Shown here: piece after piece, positions 43,837-51,868 of the stretch
Numbering within the stretch: the stretch's first letter is position 1
Layout of the letters: every line of letters starts with the position of its first letter
Assembly (NCBI RefSeq): GCF_002699205.1
Contig: NZ_PABT01000034.1
Span: 112,291-176,290 of the forward strand
Direction of reading: 5' to 3'
Origin: Allomuricauda sp.
GTDB lineage: Bacteria; Bacteroidota; Bacteroidia; Flavobacteriales; Flavobacteriaceae
Length of the DNA: 64,000 nucleotides
Made by a program: the position numbers and the translations under genes
Notes under the pieces: generated by a model
The model's database searches: none
What the model was told of the DNA's origin: nothing
The model's input: the letters and a program-made list of their open reading frames with translations, nothing else

Positions 43837-44106
43837 ATGAGAAAAGGTATACACCCAGAAAACTATAGATTGGTTGCTTTTAAAGACATGTCCAACGACG
43901 ATGTTTTTATTACAAAATCCACTGCTGAAGCGAAAGAGACCATCACTGTTGATGGTGTTGAATACCCTTTGGTCAAATTGGAAATTTCAAGAACTTCCCA
44001 CCCTTACTACACTGGTAAGACCAAATTGGTCGATACCGCAGGTAGAATTGATAAGTTCAAGAACAAGTACAAGAAATTCAAGAAAGAAGAGAAGAAGGCC
44101 GAGTAG
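43837..44106 (+). CDS. rpmE2: 50S ribosomal protein L31, type B
   Basis: An 89-residue ribosomal protein. It begins MRKGIHPENYRLVAFKDMSN, typical of type B (cysteine-less) L31, and has the conserved PLVKLEISRTSHPYYTGKTK region with a lysine-rich C-terminus. No CxxC zinc pair is present, which is the definition of the C-minus paralogue used under zinc limitation in many bacteria; in Bacteroidota it is the ordinary form. It has a strong promoter and its own terminator. Confidence 0.96.
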   Translation: MRKGIHPENYRLVAFKDMSNDDVFITKSTAEAKETITVDGVEYPLVKLEISRTSHPYYTGKTKLVDTAGRIDKFKNKYKKFKKEEKKAE

Positions 44107-44133
44107 GTTGCACTTTTCAACGAAATATATGGG

Positions 44134-44165
44134 CGCCCTCGATACTATTCGGGGGCGTTTTTTAT
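44134..44165 (+). terminator. Rho-independent terminator of rpmE2
   Basis: Stem CGCCCTCG/CGGGGGCG (44134-44141 and 44150-44157, one T-G pair), an eight-base loop, then eight T. Confidence 0.85.
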
Positions 44166-44189
44166 TTTTACGGTATTCAAAGCTGAGCT

Positions 44190-45365
44190 ATGAACTATAT
44201 CCTTTCTGACGGTAACCACCGCGAAGACCTTTTTCCGTTTACTTTTACACGTCCAGTATCGGAGATTCGGGTCGGTATTTTGACGATTAGTGAAAAATGG
44301 GGGAAATGGTTGAAAGCGCCCGTTAGCTTTCAGACCGAAACATACCTTTCCGAAAAATTCCCGTTGAAGGTCGCTAATGAAAATACGGTCATCAATGGGA
44401 GCTATCTGCCCAACCAAACTTTGGTTGATGCCGTCCAAAACTTGGGGATGGGTGAAGCTTTGATGGGCAATGAAGAATATATTGCTTATGTGACCGACGG
44501 GCCGGACACCAAATTTGAGGCATCAGCATACAAAACCATTGCTTTTGAAGGGGATGCATTGACCATCAAGAACACCTGGGATATTTTTTCCAAAAATGCG
44601 GAGGCCCTACAAGCTGATTTTGATCTGTTGACCAAAGGAAGGACGAGTCAGCCCATATCCAATACCAATCAAGTAAAGAACCCAGAAAATATTTTTATTG
44701 AGGAAGGGGCCACGGTAGAGTTTTGTATTTTGAATGCATCCACTGGGCCCATCTACGTTGGTAAAAATGCCTTGATGATGGAAGGCTGCATGGTTCGCGG
44801 TGGATTGGCCCTTTGTGAAAACGCCATTGTGAAAATGGGCGCTAAAATATATGGTGCCGTAACCGCTGGGCCTGGCTGTAAAATAGGTGGAGAGGTCAAT
44901 AATGCTGTGCTGTTCGCCAATTCCAACAAAGGCCACGATGGTTTTCTGGGAAATTCCGTGTTAGGGGAGTGGTGCAACATTGGGGCGGATACCAACACCT
45001 CGAACCTGAAAAACAATTATGCACCCGTTCGCCTTTGGAACTACAAAACCGAAGGTTTTGCCAAAACTGGCCTTCAATTTTGTGGGCTGATGATGGGTGA
45101 CCATAGCAAATGTGGCATCAATGTGATGTTCAACACGGGGACCGTTGTCGGGGTGAGCGCCAATATTTTTGGCAGCGGTTTCCCCCGAAACTTTATCCCA
45201 AGTTTTAGCTGGGGCGGGGCTTCAGGATTTACTGCATTTCGGACGGACAAGGCTTTTGAAGTGGCCACTGCCATGATGAAACGTCGAAACAAGGAGTTTA
45301 ACGATACAGAAGCCAAAATTTTGGAGCATGTTTTCGAGTTGACCCAAAAATGGCGGAACTACTAG
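44190..45365 (+). CDS. GlmU-family putative sugar nucleotidyltransferase / left-handed beta-helix protein
   Basis: A 391-residue protein. The N-terminal part (MNYILSDGNHREDLFPFTFT, RPVSEIRVGILTISEKW) is the reduced nucleotidyltransferase-like domain of the Bacteroidota GlmU-like family and lacks the canonical GxGTRM loop. The C-terminal part is a hexapeptide-repeat left-handed beta helix (IFIEEGATVEFCILNASTGPIYVG onward is quoted only as IFIEEGATVEFCIL; also GAVTAGPGCKIGGEVNNAVL, GVSANIFGSGFPRNFIP). It may bind nucleotide sugars or acetyl-CoA; activity is not certain. It follows rpmE2 after the terminator and is transcribed in the same direction. Confidence 0.85.
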   Translation: MNYILSDGNHREDLFPFTFTRPVSEIRVGILTISEKWGKWLKAPVSFQTETYLSEKFPLKVANENTVINGSYLPNQTLVDAVQNLGMGEALMGNEEYIAYVTDGPDTKFEASAYKTIAFEGDALTIKNTWDIFSKNAEALQADFDLLTKGRTSQPISNTNQVKNPENIFIEEGATVEFCILNASTGPIYVGKNALMMEGCMVRGGLALCENAIVKMGAKIYGAVTAGPGCKIGGEVNNAVLFANSNKGHDGFLGNSVLGEWCNIGADTNTSNLKNNYAPVRLWNYKTEGFAKTGLQFCGLMMGDHSKCGINVMFNTGTVVGVSANIFGSGFPRNFIPSFSWGGASGFTAFRTDKAFEVATAMMKRRNKEFNDTEAKILEHVFELTQKWRNY

Positions 45366-45537
45366 TCTCATTCAACCTTCCCGATTGTTCTGTTTCTGAT
45401 TTCCATTGATTGTGTGCCTTTAAAAAACACCAATTTTAGTTGATTATATTATTTGGAGATTCCAGTAATGGAAAAATAACCACACAACCGAGTCCAGAAA
45501 TAAAAAAAAGAGGCTGTCTAAAATGTCAGCTTTCGTC

Positions 45538-45558
45538 AACCTGAACTTGTTTCAGGTT
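45538..45558. repeat. Dispersed palindromic repeat, copy 2
   Basis: AACCTGAA and TTCAGGTT pair around CTTGT. It is the reverse complement of copy 1 (20259-20279) except at two positions that keep pairing. The surrounding gap 45366-45600 has no gene. Confidence 0.65.
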
Positions 45559-45600
45559 CTCATAATGATTTGTTTATCAGTAGGATGTAATTGTTTCAGG

Positions 45601-45918
45601 TTAGGCGTGGTTTTTCACATCTTCTTTTTCAAACGAAAAAAAGAATAAGGAAATTGAACTGAAAAGTAATGTAAAAAAGGTAGTAGCGACCAAAATGAAG
45701 ATAATTTTGGTACCCTTATCCATTTCTGTCCAAGTCCAAGGAAGACTTCCACCGATGAAGCCAAGCATTACAGTTAGGGAACCGAGCGTTCTATTTTTGG
45801 ATGTATGCCTATATTTTGTTTTACAAGTGGTACATATAATAGGTTTATAATTCCACCAGAACGATTTAAAAACCTGCCCAAACGTAAATTTCTGATTGCA
45901 GTTTTGACAACTTTGCAT
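45601..45918 (-). CDS. Small zinc-ribbon membrane protein (CXXC...CXXC family)
   Basis: A 105-residue protein. It begins with MQSCQNCNQKFTFGQVFKSF and ends the ribbon with IICTTCKTKY, giving two CxxC pairs 21 residues apart, close to the CXXC-20-CXXC family. Two transmembrane helices follow (LGSLTVMLGFIGGSL and IIFILVATTFFTLLFSSISLF). A TTG at 45930 extends the frame by four residues, but ATG 45916-45918 is preferred. The function of the family is unknown. It is AT-rich and stands alone. Confidence 0.75.
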   Translation of the reverse strand: MQSCQNCNQKFTFGQVFKSFWWNYKPIICTTCKTKYRHTSKNRTLGSLTVMLGFIGGSLPWTWTEMDKGTKIIFILVATTFFTLLFSSISLFFFSFEKEDVKNHA

Positions 45919-45983
45919 AGTTATAATCAATTATACTGACCTATACTAGGCCAGGTTGATGATTAATCCTAAGATACAAAAAA

Positions 45984-46013
45984 ACAAAAAGAGGAGATAC
46001 TGATAACTCCCCT
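45984..46013 (-). terminator. Probable terminator of the DsrE/DoxX/SoxB-like operon
   Basis: Minus-strand arms GGGGAG/CTCCTC (46012-46007 and 45996-45991, one mismatch) followed by TTTTT. It lies 28 bases after the DsrE stop. Confidence 0.5.
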
Positions 46014-46040
46014 TTTTTTTTTAACAGTAAGTGTAGTTAT

Positions 46041-46466
46041 TCACAAAGTAAGACTCAAAAAACCATCTTTTTGCAGGTTGAAACCATACAAAATACCGTT
46101 GTCCACTACGCCCATTTCCTTGGGGAGTTTGGTGGCATCCACCCCGAATTTTTTAAGGGAGAAACCGCAGGCCAATAGTTTTATCTTTTCACTTTGTGCC
46201 AAATCCAGAAAGGGCTGCATGGTTTCCAAATGGGTCAGTTCCTTCACGGTTTCCCCACAGATGACCACATGGAATTCCCCAAACTTATCCCCATCATCGG
46301 CAGCCAGTTCATCGGCGGCCAGCAAAATGGCCTTTAATTGGGGAATTTTTCGGGTGAGCACAAAATAGTTGTTCTGTTCTTTGTTGTAGGTGGTTTGGGC
46401 ACCAACTTCGGTCAGTCCTCCAAACAGGGTGATGGCCAATACGGCCAGGGTCAATATATGTTTCAT
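46041..46466 (-). CDS. Exported DsrE/DsrF-like protein
   Basis: A 141-residue protein with a signal peptide (MKHILTLAVLAITLFGGLTEVGA) and a DsrE-type fold: ELAADDGDKFGEFHVVICGE, the helix VKELTHLETMQPFLDLAQSE and the strand IKLLACGFSLKKFGV with a Cys (LLAC) at the usual active-site place, then NGILYGFNL. DsrE-family proteins carry persulfides in sulfur metabolism. It follows the DoxX gene after one base, and both follow a SoxB-like gene, which points to sulfur compound handling in the periplasm. Confidence 0.8.
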   Translation of the reverse strand: MKHILTLAVLAITLFGGLTEVGAQTTYNKEQNNYFVLTRKIPQLKAILLAADELAADDGDKFGEFHVVICGETVKELTHLETMQPFLDLAQSEKIKLLACGFSLKKFGVDATKLPKEMGVVDNGILYGFNLQKDGFLSLTL

Positions 46467-46467
46467 T

Positions 46468-46866
46468 TTATTGATTTTTAAGTTTTGGATTCATTGCAAA
46501 AAATAGGAGTCCGCCCAAAATGGCAATGTTCTTGAACAGCGGCCCCACGGTCGCCATTTGTCCCACCTGAATGGTCAAGGTGATGGGAATCAGCATGGCA
46601 ATCAGTACAATGGCGGCCCATTTGGTCCTAAAACCCACGGCCAAGGCGATACCGCCAAGCAGCATCACTACTCCGGAGATGATCACTGAGATTTCTGGAG
46701 GGCCCAATAGATGGCCCAAAGCCCCGAACTTGGCATTTTCGATGCGTGCAACGGCCTTATCGGTGTTGATCAAGTGGTTTAAACTGGCCACGATGAATAT
46801 CAAACTTACCAGTACCCGTAGCACTATCACCGAACTAGGGCTGACTTCAATATTTTTGTTTTGCAT
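46468..46866 (-). CDS. DoxX-family membrane protein
   Basis: A 132-residue membrane protein with four hydrophobic helices. Family marks are VLRVLVSLIFIVASLNHLIN, LLGPPEISVIISGVVMLLGG, AVGFRTKWAAIVLIAMLIPI and LFKNIAILGGLLFFAMNP. DoxX/DoxD proteins include the small subunit of thiosulfate:quinone oxidoreductase, and others take part in redox protection. Twelve bases separate it from the SoxB-like gene and one base from dsrE, so the three form one operon. Confidence 0.87.
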   Translation of the reverse strand: MQNKNIEVSPSSVIVLRVLVSLIFIVASLNHLINTDKAVARIENAKFGALGHLLGPPEISVIISGVVMLLGGIALAVGFRTKWAAIVLIAMLIPITLTIQVGQMATVGPLFKNIAILGGLLFFAMNPKLKNQ

Positions 46867-46878
46867 GGTTCTGTTTTT

Positions 46879-48507
46879 TTAGTGGAATTGATAATCGGTT
46901 CCCGGTAATTGGGACAATACATTGGGACCCAAATCCAAGGCCTTCGCCCGTCCGTCCATGGTAGGGGCTATGGTGCCCTTTTCTTTGAGGTATTCCTCGA
47001 CCACATCGTGGATGGTATAGTCCATCACCTCGGTTTCCACGGTGTTGGGCATTCGGCACAGGGTAGGTAAGGGCTCGCCCTCCCTACGGCAGGCCGACAT
47101 GGTGTACAATTTGTCATCCTGAATGGGCTCTCCGCCAATTTTAATGGACGCTACACGCTCACCTTTGGGCTTGTTGGCGTAGAACGTGAGTTCCATACCC
47201 GAAAAGCGTACCAACCAACCACCAAAACGCTCCATGGGGTCTTGGGCAAACACATTGTGCAGTTCTTGTTCCAGCCAATCTTTGATTTGTTTTCCGCTGG
47301 CCTTTCCGATTTTTACTTTTTCGTTTACGGGAAGCATGCTCCATAAGTCGGCCTTGGTGATGGGCGCTTTGCCACTTTCCCCGACCGATATGGGCGGACT
47401 GAACCTAAACCCGTTGGAAATGGAGACATCCACGCCTGTTTTCCATCGGGCAGCATCGGTGATAAAATTGTCCATCGGGTTTTCCACCACAAAATACCGA
47501 TAGAGCGGAACGCTGGTGTACCCTAAAACCTCACTGGCTTCCTCTTGGTACGGAGCGGTGGCGTTATCAATGATCGAAGCGACCTTTTGGTCGGCCGGGT
47601 ATGTTGACGGGTCCACCTCCAAAAGTTCGTAGGTGTCGTCCACGATTTTGCCGTCTTTTACCGTAATGGTGAGCTTGCCCACAAAGGAGGCAAAGGCCCC
47701 CGGTTCGGTCACTTTGGTGTACTTGGCCTGCAAAGGTTTGCGGATACGCTCATGGGTATCGTTCCCGAGCAGGTAGTCCACGCGCTCCAAGGCCGGATTA
47801 TTGGCCAAATCGTATTGTTTGCTGATGCCGATATGGGTGACCAAAAACAGCACATCCACTCCTTGGTTGTCCTTGAGTTCGTTGATCAGGGCTTCCAAGT
47901 TGGCATCGATGGGGTCAAAGCGGATGCCTTTGCTGAAAGATGGGTTCTGGCGCACCGGAATTTCGGGGTCGTTGTAGGAAATGAACCCGAGTTTCACGCC
48001 TTTCAGTTCTTTGATGAAATATTGGGGAAACAGGGGTTCTCCGGTGGCTTCGTGGTACATATTGGCGGAAATCACCGGGGTGTTGTACTGGGTGAGCACG
48101 TCCATCATGGTTTGTTTGCCATACACAACCTCCCAGTTGCCGGGAATCAGGAAATCGTAGCCCATTTCTTGGATGATGGGGGCAAAGGCCTTCCCTTCCG
48201 ACAGTGCGGCAACGGCACTCCCTTGGATGAGGTCACCGCCATCCAAGATCAGGGTGCCTTCGGGGTTTTTGTTGCGTTCGTCCTCAAAAAGGGTTTTTAC
48301 ATGGGCCAATCCTCCCAGTTTTCTAAAGGTGATCTGTTCGTTTTCCCAAAACAGTTCGTCGTGGGGAAACAGTTGCCCGTGAATGTCGGCGGTCTGTAAT
48401 ATGGTGATGGTCTGTTCGGTGTCTTGCGAAGGGGTTTTGGCCTCCTTGCAAGCGGATAGGGTTCCGATGAGCAGGGCGATGAGCCCCCAATATTTTATGG
48501 TTTGCAT
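46879..48507 (-). CDS. SoxB-like / 5'-nucleotidase-family metallohydrolase lipoprotein
   Basis: A 542-residue lipoprotein (lipobox LSAC, C20). The N-terminal calcineurin-like domain has QTADIHGQLFPHDELFW, ILDGGDLIQGSAV and PGNWEVVYGK; the C-terminal 5'-nucleotidase domain has NPMDNFITDAARW. Ordinary 5'-nucleotidases carry GNHE at the third motif. Here it is GNWE, which resembles the GHWE motif of SoxB, and FRKLGGLAHVKTLF, ASGKQIKDWLE, FGGWLVRFSGM and ERVASIKIGG also follow the SoxB pattern. SoxB hydrolyses sulfate from protein-bound thiosulfate with two Mn ions. Adjoining DoxX and DsrE genes support this reading, but no SoxYZ or SoxAX is in view. Confidence 0.85.
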   Translation of the reverse strand: MQTIKYWGLIALLIGTLSACKEAKTPSQDTEQTITILQTADIHGQLFPHDELFWENEQITFRKLGGLAHVKTLFEDERNKNPEGTLILDGGDLIQGSAVAALSEGKAFAPIIQEMGYDFLIPGNWEVVYGKQTMMDVLTQYNTPVISANMYHEATGEPLFPQYFIKELKGVKLGFISYNDPEIPVRQNPSFSKGIRFDPIDANLEALINELKDNQGVDVLFLVTHIGISKQYDLANNPALERVDYLLGNDTHERIRKPLQAKYTKVTEPGAFASFVGKLTITVKDGKIVDDTYELLEVDPSTYPADQKVASIIDNATAPYQEEASEVLGYTSVPLYRYFVVENPMDNFITDAARWKTGVDVSISNGFRFSPPISVGESGKAPITKADLWSMLPVNEKVKIGKASGKQIKDWLEQELHNVFAQDPMERFGGWLVRFSGMELTFYANKPKGERVASIKIGGEPIQDDKLYTMSACRREGEPLPTLCRMPNTVETEVMDYTIHDVVEEYLKEKGTIAPTMDGRAKALDLGPNVLSQLPGTDYQFH

Positions 48508-48571
48508 ATTGTTGTTTTATGATTCGACTGTAGATGATACGTTGGCTATACCTGATGGGGTAGGGGACGAA

Positions 48572-48919
48572 TCACGAATAAACCTGGAACTGTCGATATA
48601 AAATATAGAGGGGAACCACCGAAGCAAAGGGTTGCTTTTCGACGGCGGAAAACGTGTTTTCGCTGTTGGAAGTGGCAAAAAGGACAGTTGACGGCATGGC
48701 AGGCAGCTGTAAAGCGCCTATGTCCAATACGTTGGTTGTATGGTCCTGAGAGATTTGCACGGACTCATAGGAAGTGCAGGACGTGACGGAAACAGTGGTT
48801 TTTATTTTATTGGAGACCTCGGATTTTTCCAAGCCCAGGGAATGTTCCAAGGAATTACGGACTTTGCAGGGGGCCACCAAAAGCAGTCCCGCCAACAAAG
48901 CGGTAAACAGGATGCGCAT
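48572..48919 (-). CDS. Small secreted Bacteroidota protein with CKVRN motif
   Basis: A 115-residue exported protein. ATG 48917-48919 gives MRILFTALLAGLLLVAPCKV, a signal sequence ending at a Cys followed by RNSLEHSLGLEKSEVSNKIK, a pattern I associate with an uncharacterised flavobacterial family (CKVRNxxxxxLG). The C-terminal half is Ser/Thr rich with one further Cys (SVTSCTSYE). It is immediately upstream of the SoxB-like gene on the same strand, and a CRP/FNR-type palindrome lies 63-80 bases upstream of its ATG. Its role is unknown. Confidence 0.7.
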   Translation of the reverse strand: MRILFTALLAGLLLVAPCKVRNSLEHSLGLEKSEVSNKIKTTVSVTSCTSYESVQISQDHTTNVLDIGALQLPAMPSTVLFATSNSENTFSAVEKQPFASVVPLYILYRQFQVYS

Positions 48920-48981
48920 ATCAAATGTGGATTTGTGGATTCCCTGCATATTCCAAAGAACGTATTAATTGGGCAAAAAAG

Positions 48982-48999
48982 ATGTAACTAAAGTTACAT
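48982..48999. promoter_or_regulatory. 18-bp palindrome, CRP/FNR-type operator candidate
   Basis: ATGTAACT-AA-AGTTACAT is perfectly symmetrical (GTAAC-N4-GTTAC core), as in sites of the CRP/FNR superfamily. It lies upstream of the small secreted protein and SoxB-like genes on the minus strand. Confidence 0.6.
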
Positions 49000-49123
49000 A
49001 GGTGTTGGGGGTGGGGTATTGGTCATTTATATTTGGACCTGTTATTATAAAAGTTAATCAAAATGTCCAGTTGTTGGCCTTACATAAGTTGGTTAAAAAA
49101 ACTATTGGCATTTAGCCTTGAAA

Positions 49124-49570
49124 TTATGATAACAATTCTTTTATTGAGCTATAGCTAATTAGGTTTTTATCAATATAACTATACGTTTGAGGTGGTGTAA
49201 ACCCAGGAATCATATTTTTTAGGTTGGCTAGTTTTATTGAATGCTTAAATAGGTTTTTAACTTCTAGTAGTTGAATACCAAACGCACTTGTATTTTCTTT
49301 ATAATAATTGTTAAACTCCTGCTTTGAAATTCCGGTTTTTTCCCCGAAGTTTTCCCAGAAAGTGTCTGGTTTTTCTTTAATTATTTTTTCAATTTTATAA
49401 ATTCCCCAAAGCTCTTTGACAGGGGCAGTAACATAAATTAAAATATAATCATCTTTACCTACCTTTTTTGGAGCGCATTTACGTAACTCAATGGTTTTTT
49501 CTCCTCTGAGAATTTTTTCCGCATATTTTGGCTTTACAGAAATAATTAATAAATCTTTATTGTAAATCAT
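49124..49570 (-). CDS. Stand-alone ASCH-domain protein
   Basis: A 148-residue protein. It begins with the ASCH pattern IISVKPKYAEKILRGEKTIELRK and continues KVGKDDYILIYVTAPVKELWGIYKI, the PUA-like barrel. Its C-terminal segment (VKNLFKHSIKLANLKNMIPG) resembles the C-terminal segment of the upstream protein (TELFKRSISLKNIYDQ), so the two ASCH domains are paralogous. ASCH domains bind RNA or modified nucleotides. The ATG overlaps the preceding stop (ATGA), a sign of coupled translation and of a two-component module. The gene is strongly AT-rich. Confidence 0.85.
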   Translation of the reverse strand: MIYNKDLLIISVKPKYAEKILRGEKTIELRKCAPKKVGKDDYILIYVTAPVKELWGIYKIEKIIKEKPDTFWENFGEKTGISKQEFNNYYKENTSAFGIQLLEVKNLFKHSIKLANLKNMIPGFTPPQTYSYIDKNLISYSSIKELLS

Positions 49571-51627
49571 AAATCCATTCCTAATTTATAAAATGAAAGA
49601 TACGTTTCACTTTTGATTTTTCGAGGTGTTACTGGCATAAATCTTTTACCCTCTAAAATTTCAAATTGATCATAAATATTTTTTAAAGAAATTGACCGTT
49701 TAAACAATTCTGTGTCTGAAAAAACGAATGCCATTATCGTTTCATTTTTACCTGCCGTTTCAGCAATATGTTTCCATTTATAAACACCTAATTTTTGAAA
49801 CTGCTTATATAGCTTTTTTGGATTGTCTATGAATATTTCATCAATATATGAAGTGGCAATAATACTACCTTTTTCATTTGAGGATTTATTTTTACTAACA
49901 TACCATAAAATTCTAGCTGGAGCTTGTAATATACGTGAAGTTGATGATCGGTAATAAACGTTTTCACGATTTAGTAGAAGTTCATATTCAGGTTCAAATA
50001 GAGCCAACTTTTGTTCTGATTTATCATTGAATAGTGCTTCCGCCCAATGTGGTTTGATGGGAATAATAAAGTTTGGTATTTCAAGATCAATAAGTTTTAA
50101 TGGGGATAGGTATCTTTCATAATGATATTTTTTGAAAAAACTTTGGTTATTGTTGTTATCCTGAATAAAGCTTTCATCAATTTTTTCAATTACACTTTTT
50201 GTAGATAATTTACCATCTATTTGCTTGTTAATATCCTTTGAATGGAGTACGGCATTTATATTTATTTTATGCCAAGAGTCTCCAGTTTCCACAAACCGTG
50301 CTTCTTTAATATTTGATATTATATCATCATCTAAATACTTTTCAGTTATTTCAATGACCCTTCTGTTCTCTTTGATTGAAGTTAGTATAGATTTAAATAA
50401 TAGGTGTTTGGACAAGGTGGTTTTTAAATTATTTTTTAAAAATCTAAATACAGGAATCTTTAATTCATCATCCTGGGTTCTATCGAAGATTAAAAAAGCC
50501 AATAAAGTATCATTTTTTGAAATAGTCAATAGCTCAAACCTATCTGGAAAAGCTAGCGAGTTTCGAATGATCTTTTGAAAGTGACTCTTTCTTTCCGAGG
50601 GTTTTAAAAAAGTAGTTGTGAACGTATCAATATTATCGGACTTCACTCTTATGGAGCTTAGATTTGTTCCGATCAATGACTGTGGTCTGTATTTAGAAAC
50701 TTGAATATTCTCGTCTAAATGTGTGATAAATTCACTTGGTCTATAAATAGTTAAATTATATTTTTGGAAGAATTTTTTATTATCCAAAATAACACTATCT
50801 CGTGTTATAAAGAATTCAGCCCCCCCAGTAATTGAATAGGCAAGATGTTTTAAATCAGATTTGTCATTTTCATTTTTTTGTGGAAACTTATCTTTTAACT
50901 CTTCAAGTATCTGTGAAAAATCATCTTCATCTTTAAAGGGTAATTCCTTAAAATTTTTCAATAAATTCCTGCTTGATTGTTTTAACTCAGGAGTAGTTGC
51001 TTTATTGATTTCATTGTGTATTTCTCTTGTGTAATAGAGAACCACTTCAGATAACAACCAATCACTTTTTAATGCTAAACTCTCTTGTTGTCTTTCATCT
51101 TTTAAGTCGAGAAAAACATTCATGTCAATAACGGCGACTATTTTATTGTTCAGTTCATATTCACTTATCTGAGTGAGTAAATTTTGCTGATAATGGGGAA
51201 ACCACCAAATTGTTAAAGGCAAGCCCTTTTTACTCCTACCTATTTTTTCTCGTACGGGAACGAAATTAAATTTTTCCCAAACCTTATCAATTCCATAATC
51301 GTTTCTACAGCTTAATTTTATACCATCATATTGTTTAGTGTTCTTTTTTAAATGGTCTACGAGTCTTTTGGCAGTGTTCTTTTTTCTATTTGTTTCATTT
51401 ATACATAAATGAACAATAGTAACTCTGTTGTAAGAAACTCGATAAAGAAGATATCCAAGTAGTTCGTTATTACTCTTTTCGAATGCTCCAAGCAGCTGGT
51501 TCTGTTTGGCATATTTTTCAAACGCAACTAATGGGAGGAACCCAAGAGTTTTAGAATTTCTATCACCGAGTTCAACAGCTTTTTTAAACTCATTTGACGA
51601 GGTGTTATTTATTCGCTTTATAATCAA
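49567..51627 (-). CDS. Four-domain GNAT-PIN-(GNAT-like)-ASCH protein
   Basis: A 686-residue soluble protein with no family name I know. Residues 1-140: GNAT domain (LLGAFEKSNNELLGYLLYRV, VHLCINETNRKKNTAKRLVD, WEKFNFVPVRE). Residues 163-300: PIN ribonuclease domain with acidic residues in place, D168 (AVIDMNVFLDL), E202/E206 (REIHNEI), D258 (KSDLKHLAYSI) and D277 (FITRDSVIL). Residues about 320-460: a second GNAT-like domain. Residues about 515-655: ASCH domain (NFIIPIKPHWAEALF, SIIATSYIDEIF). The start is a TTG at 51625-51627; no ATG exists upstream before the in-frame stop. A likely RNA-targeting defence or toxin module; this is inference. Confidence 0.85.
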   Translation of the reverse strand: MIIKRINNTSSNEFKKAVELGDRNSKTLGFLPLVAFEKYAKQNQLLGAFEKSNNELLGYLLYRVSYNRVTIVHLCINETNRKKNTAKRLVDHLKKNTKQYDGIKLSCRNDYGIDKVWEKFNFVPVREKIGRSKKGLPLTIWWFPHYQQNLLTQISEYELNNKIVAVIDMNVFLDLKDERQQESLALKSDWLLSEVVLYYTREIHNEINKATTPELKQSSRNLLKNFKELPFKDEDDFSQILEELKDKFPQKNENDKSDLKHLAYSITGGAEFFITRDSVILDNKKFFQKYNLTIYRPSEFITHLDENIQVSKYRPQSLIGTNLSSIRVKSDNIDTFTTTFLKPSERKSHFQKIIRNSLAFPDRFELLTISKNDTLLAFLIFDRTQDDELKIPVFRFLKNNLKTTLSKHLLFKSILTSIKENRRVIEITEKYLDDDIISNIKEARFVETGDSWHKININAVLHSKDINKQIDGKLSTKSVIEKIDESFIQDNNNNQSFFKKYHYERYLSPLKLIDLEIPNFIIPIKPHWAEALFNDKSEQKLALFEPEYELLLNRENVYYRSSTSRILQAPARILWYVSKNKSSNEKGSIIATSYIDEIFIDNPKKLYKQFQKLGVYKWKHIAETAGKNETIMAFVFSDTELFKRSISLKNIYDQFEILEGKRFMPVTPRKIKSETYLSFYKLGMDL

Positions 51628-51756
51628 TTTGAAATTTTGTAGGATTGATTTTTACAGGAAAGATGATTTAAAAGTTGTTCTATATTTTAGTAAAAATACT
51701 TTAATTATAAAGGTTTATGTTTGATATGTGGCAAATCTTGTATAAGATATAAATAT

Positions 51757-51824
51757 CTAAGTTAACAGAAAAAAACCTACAATCGCTTACGCTTTTCTGT
51801 AAGTATTCAACATTTTTATCAACA
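51757..51824 (-). repeat. 67-nt hairpin-bearing intergenic element, copy C
   Basis: On the plus strand it runs from CTAAGTTAAC to TTTTATCAACA with CCTACAA inside. Arms ACAGAAAA (51765-51772) and TTTTCTGT (51793-51800) pair perfectly. It lies 130 bases upstream of the GNAT-PIN gene and downstream of the serine hydrolase. Copies A and B are at 55130 and 57338. Confidence 0.7.
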
Positions 51825-51868
51825 GTAATGCATTGATATAGTTGGTAATAGGTGTAAATCCAACCGCT

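Noticed and set aside
47752..48399. Long plus-strand open frame opposite the SoxB-like gene
   Set aside because: It is a GC-rich shadow of a well-supported gene and lacks any recognisable domain.
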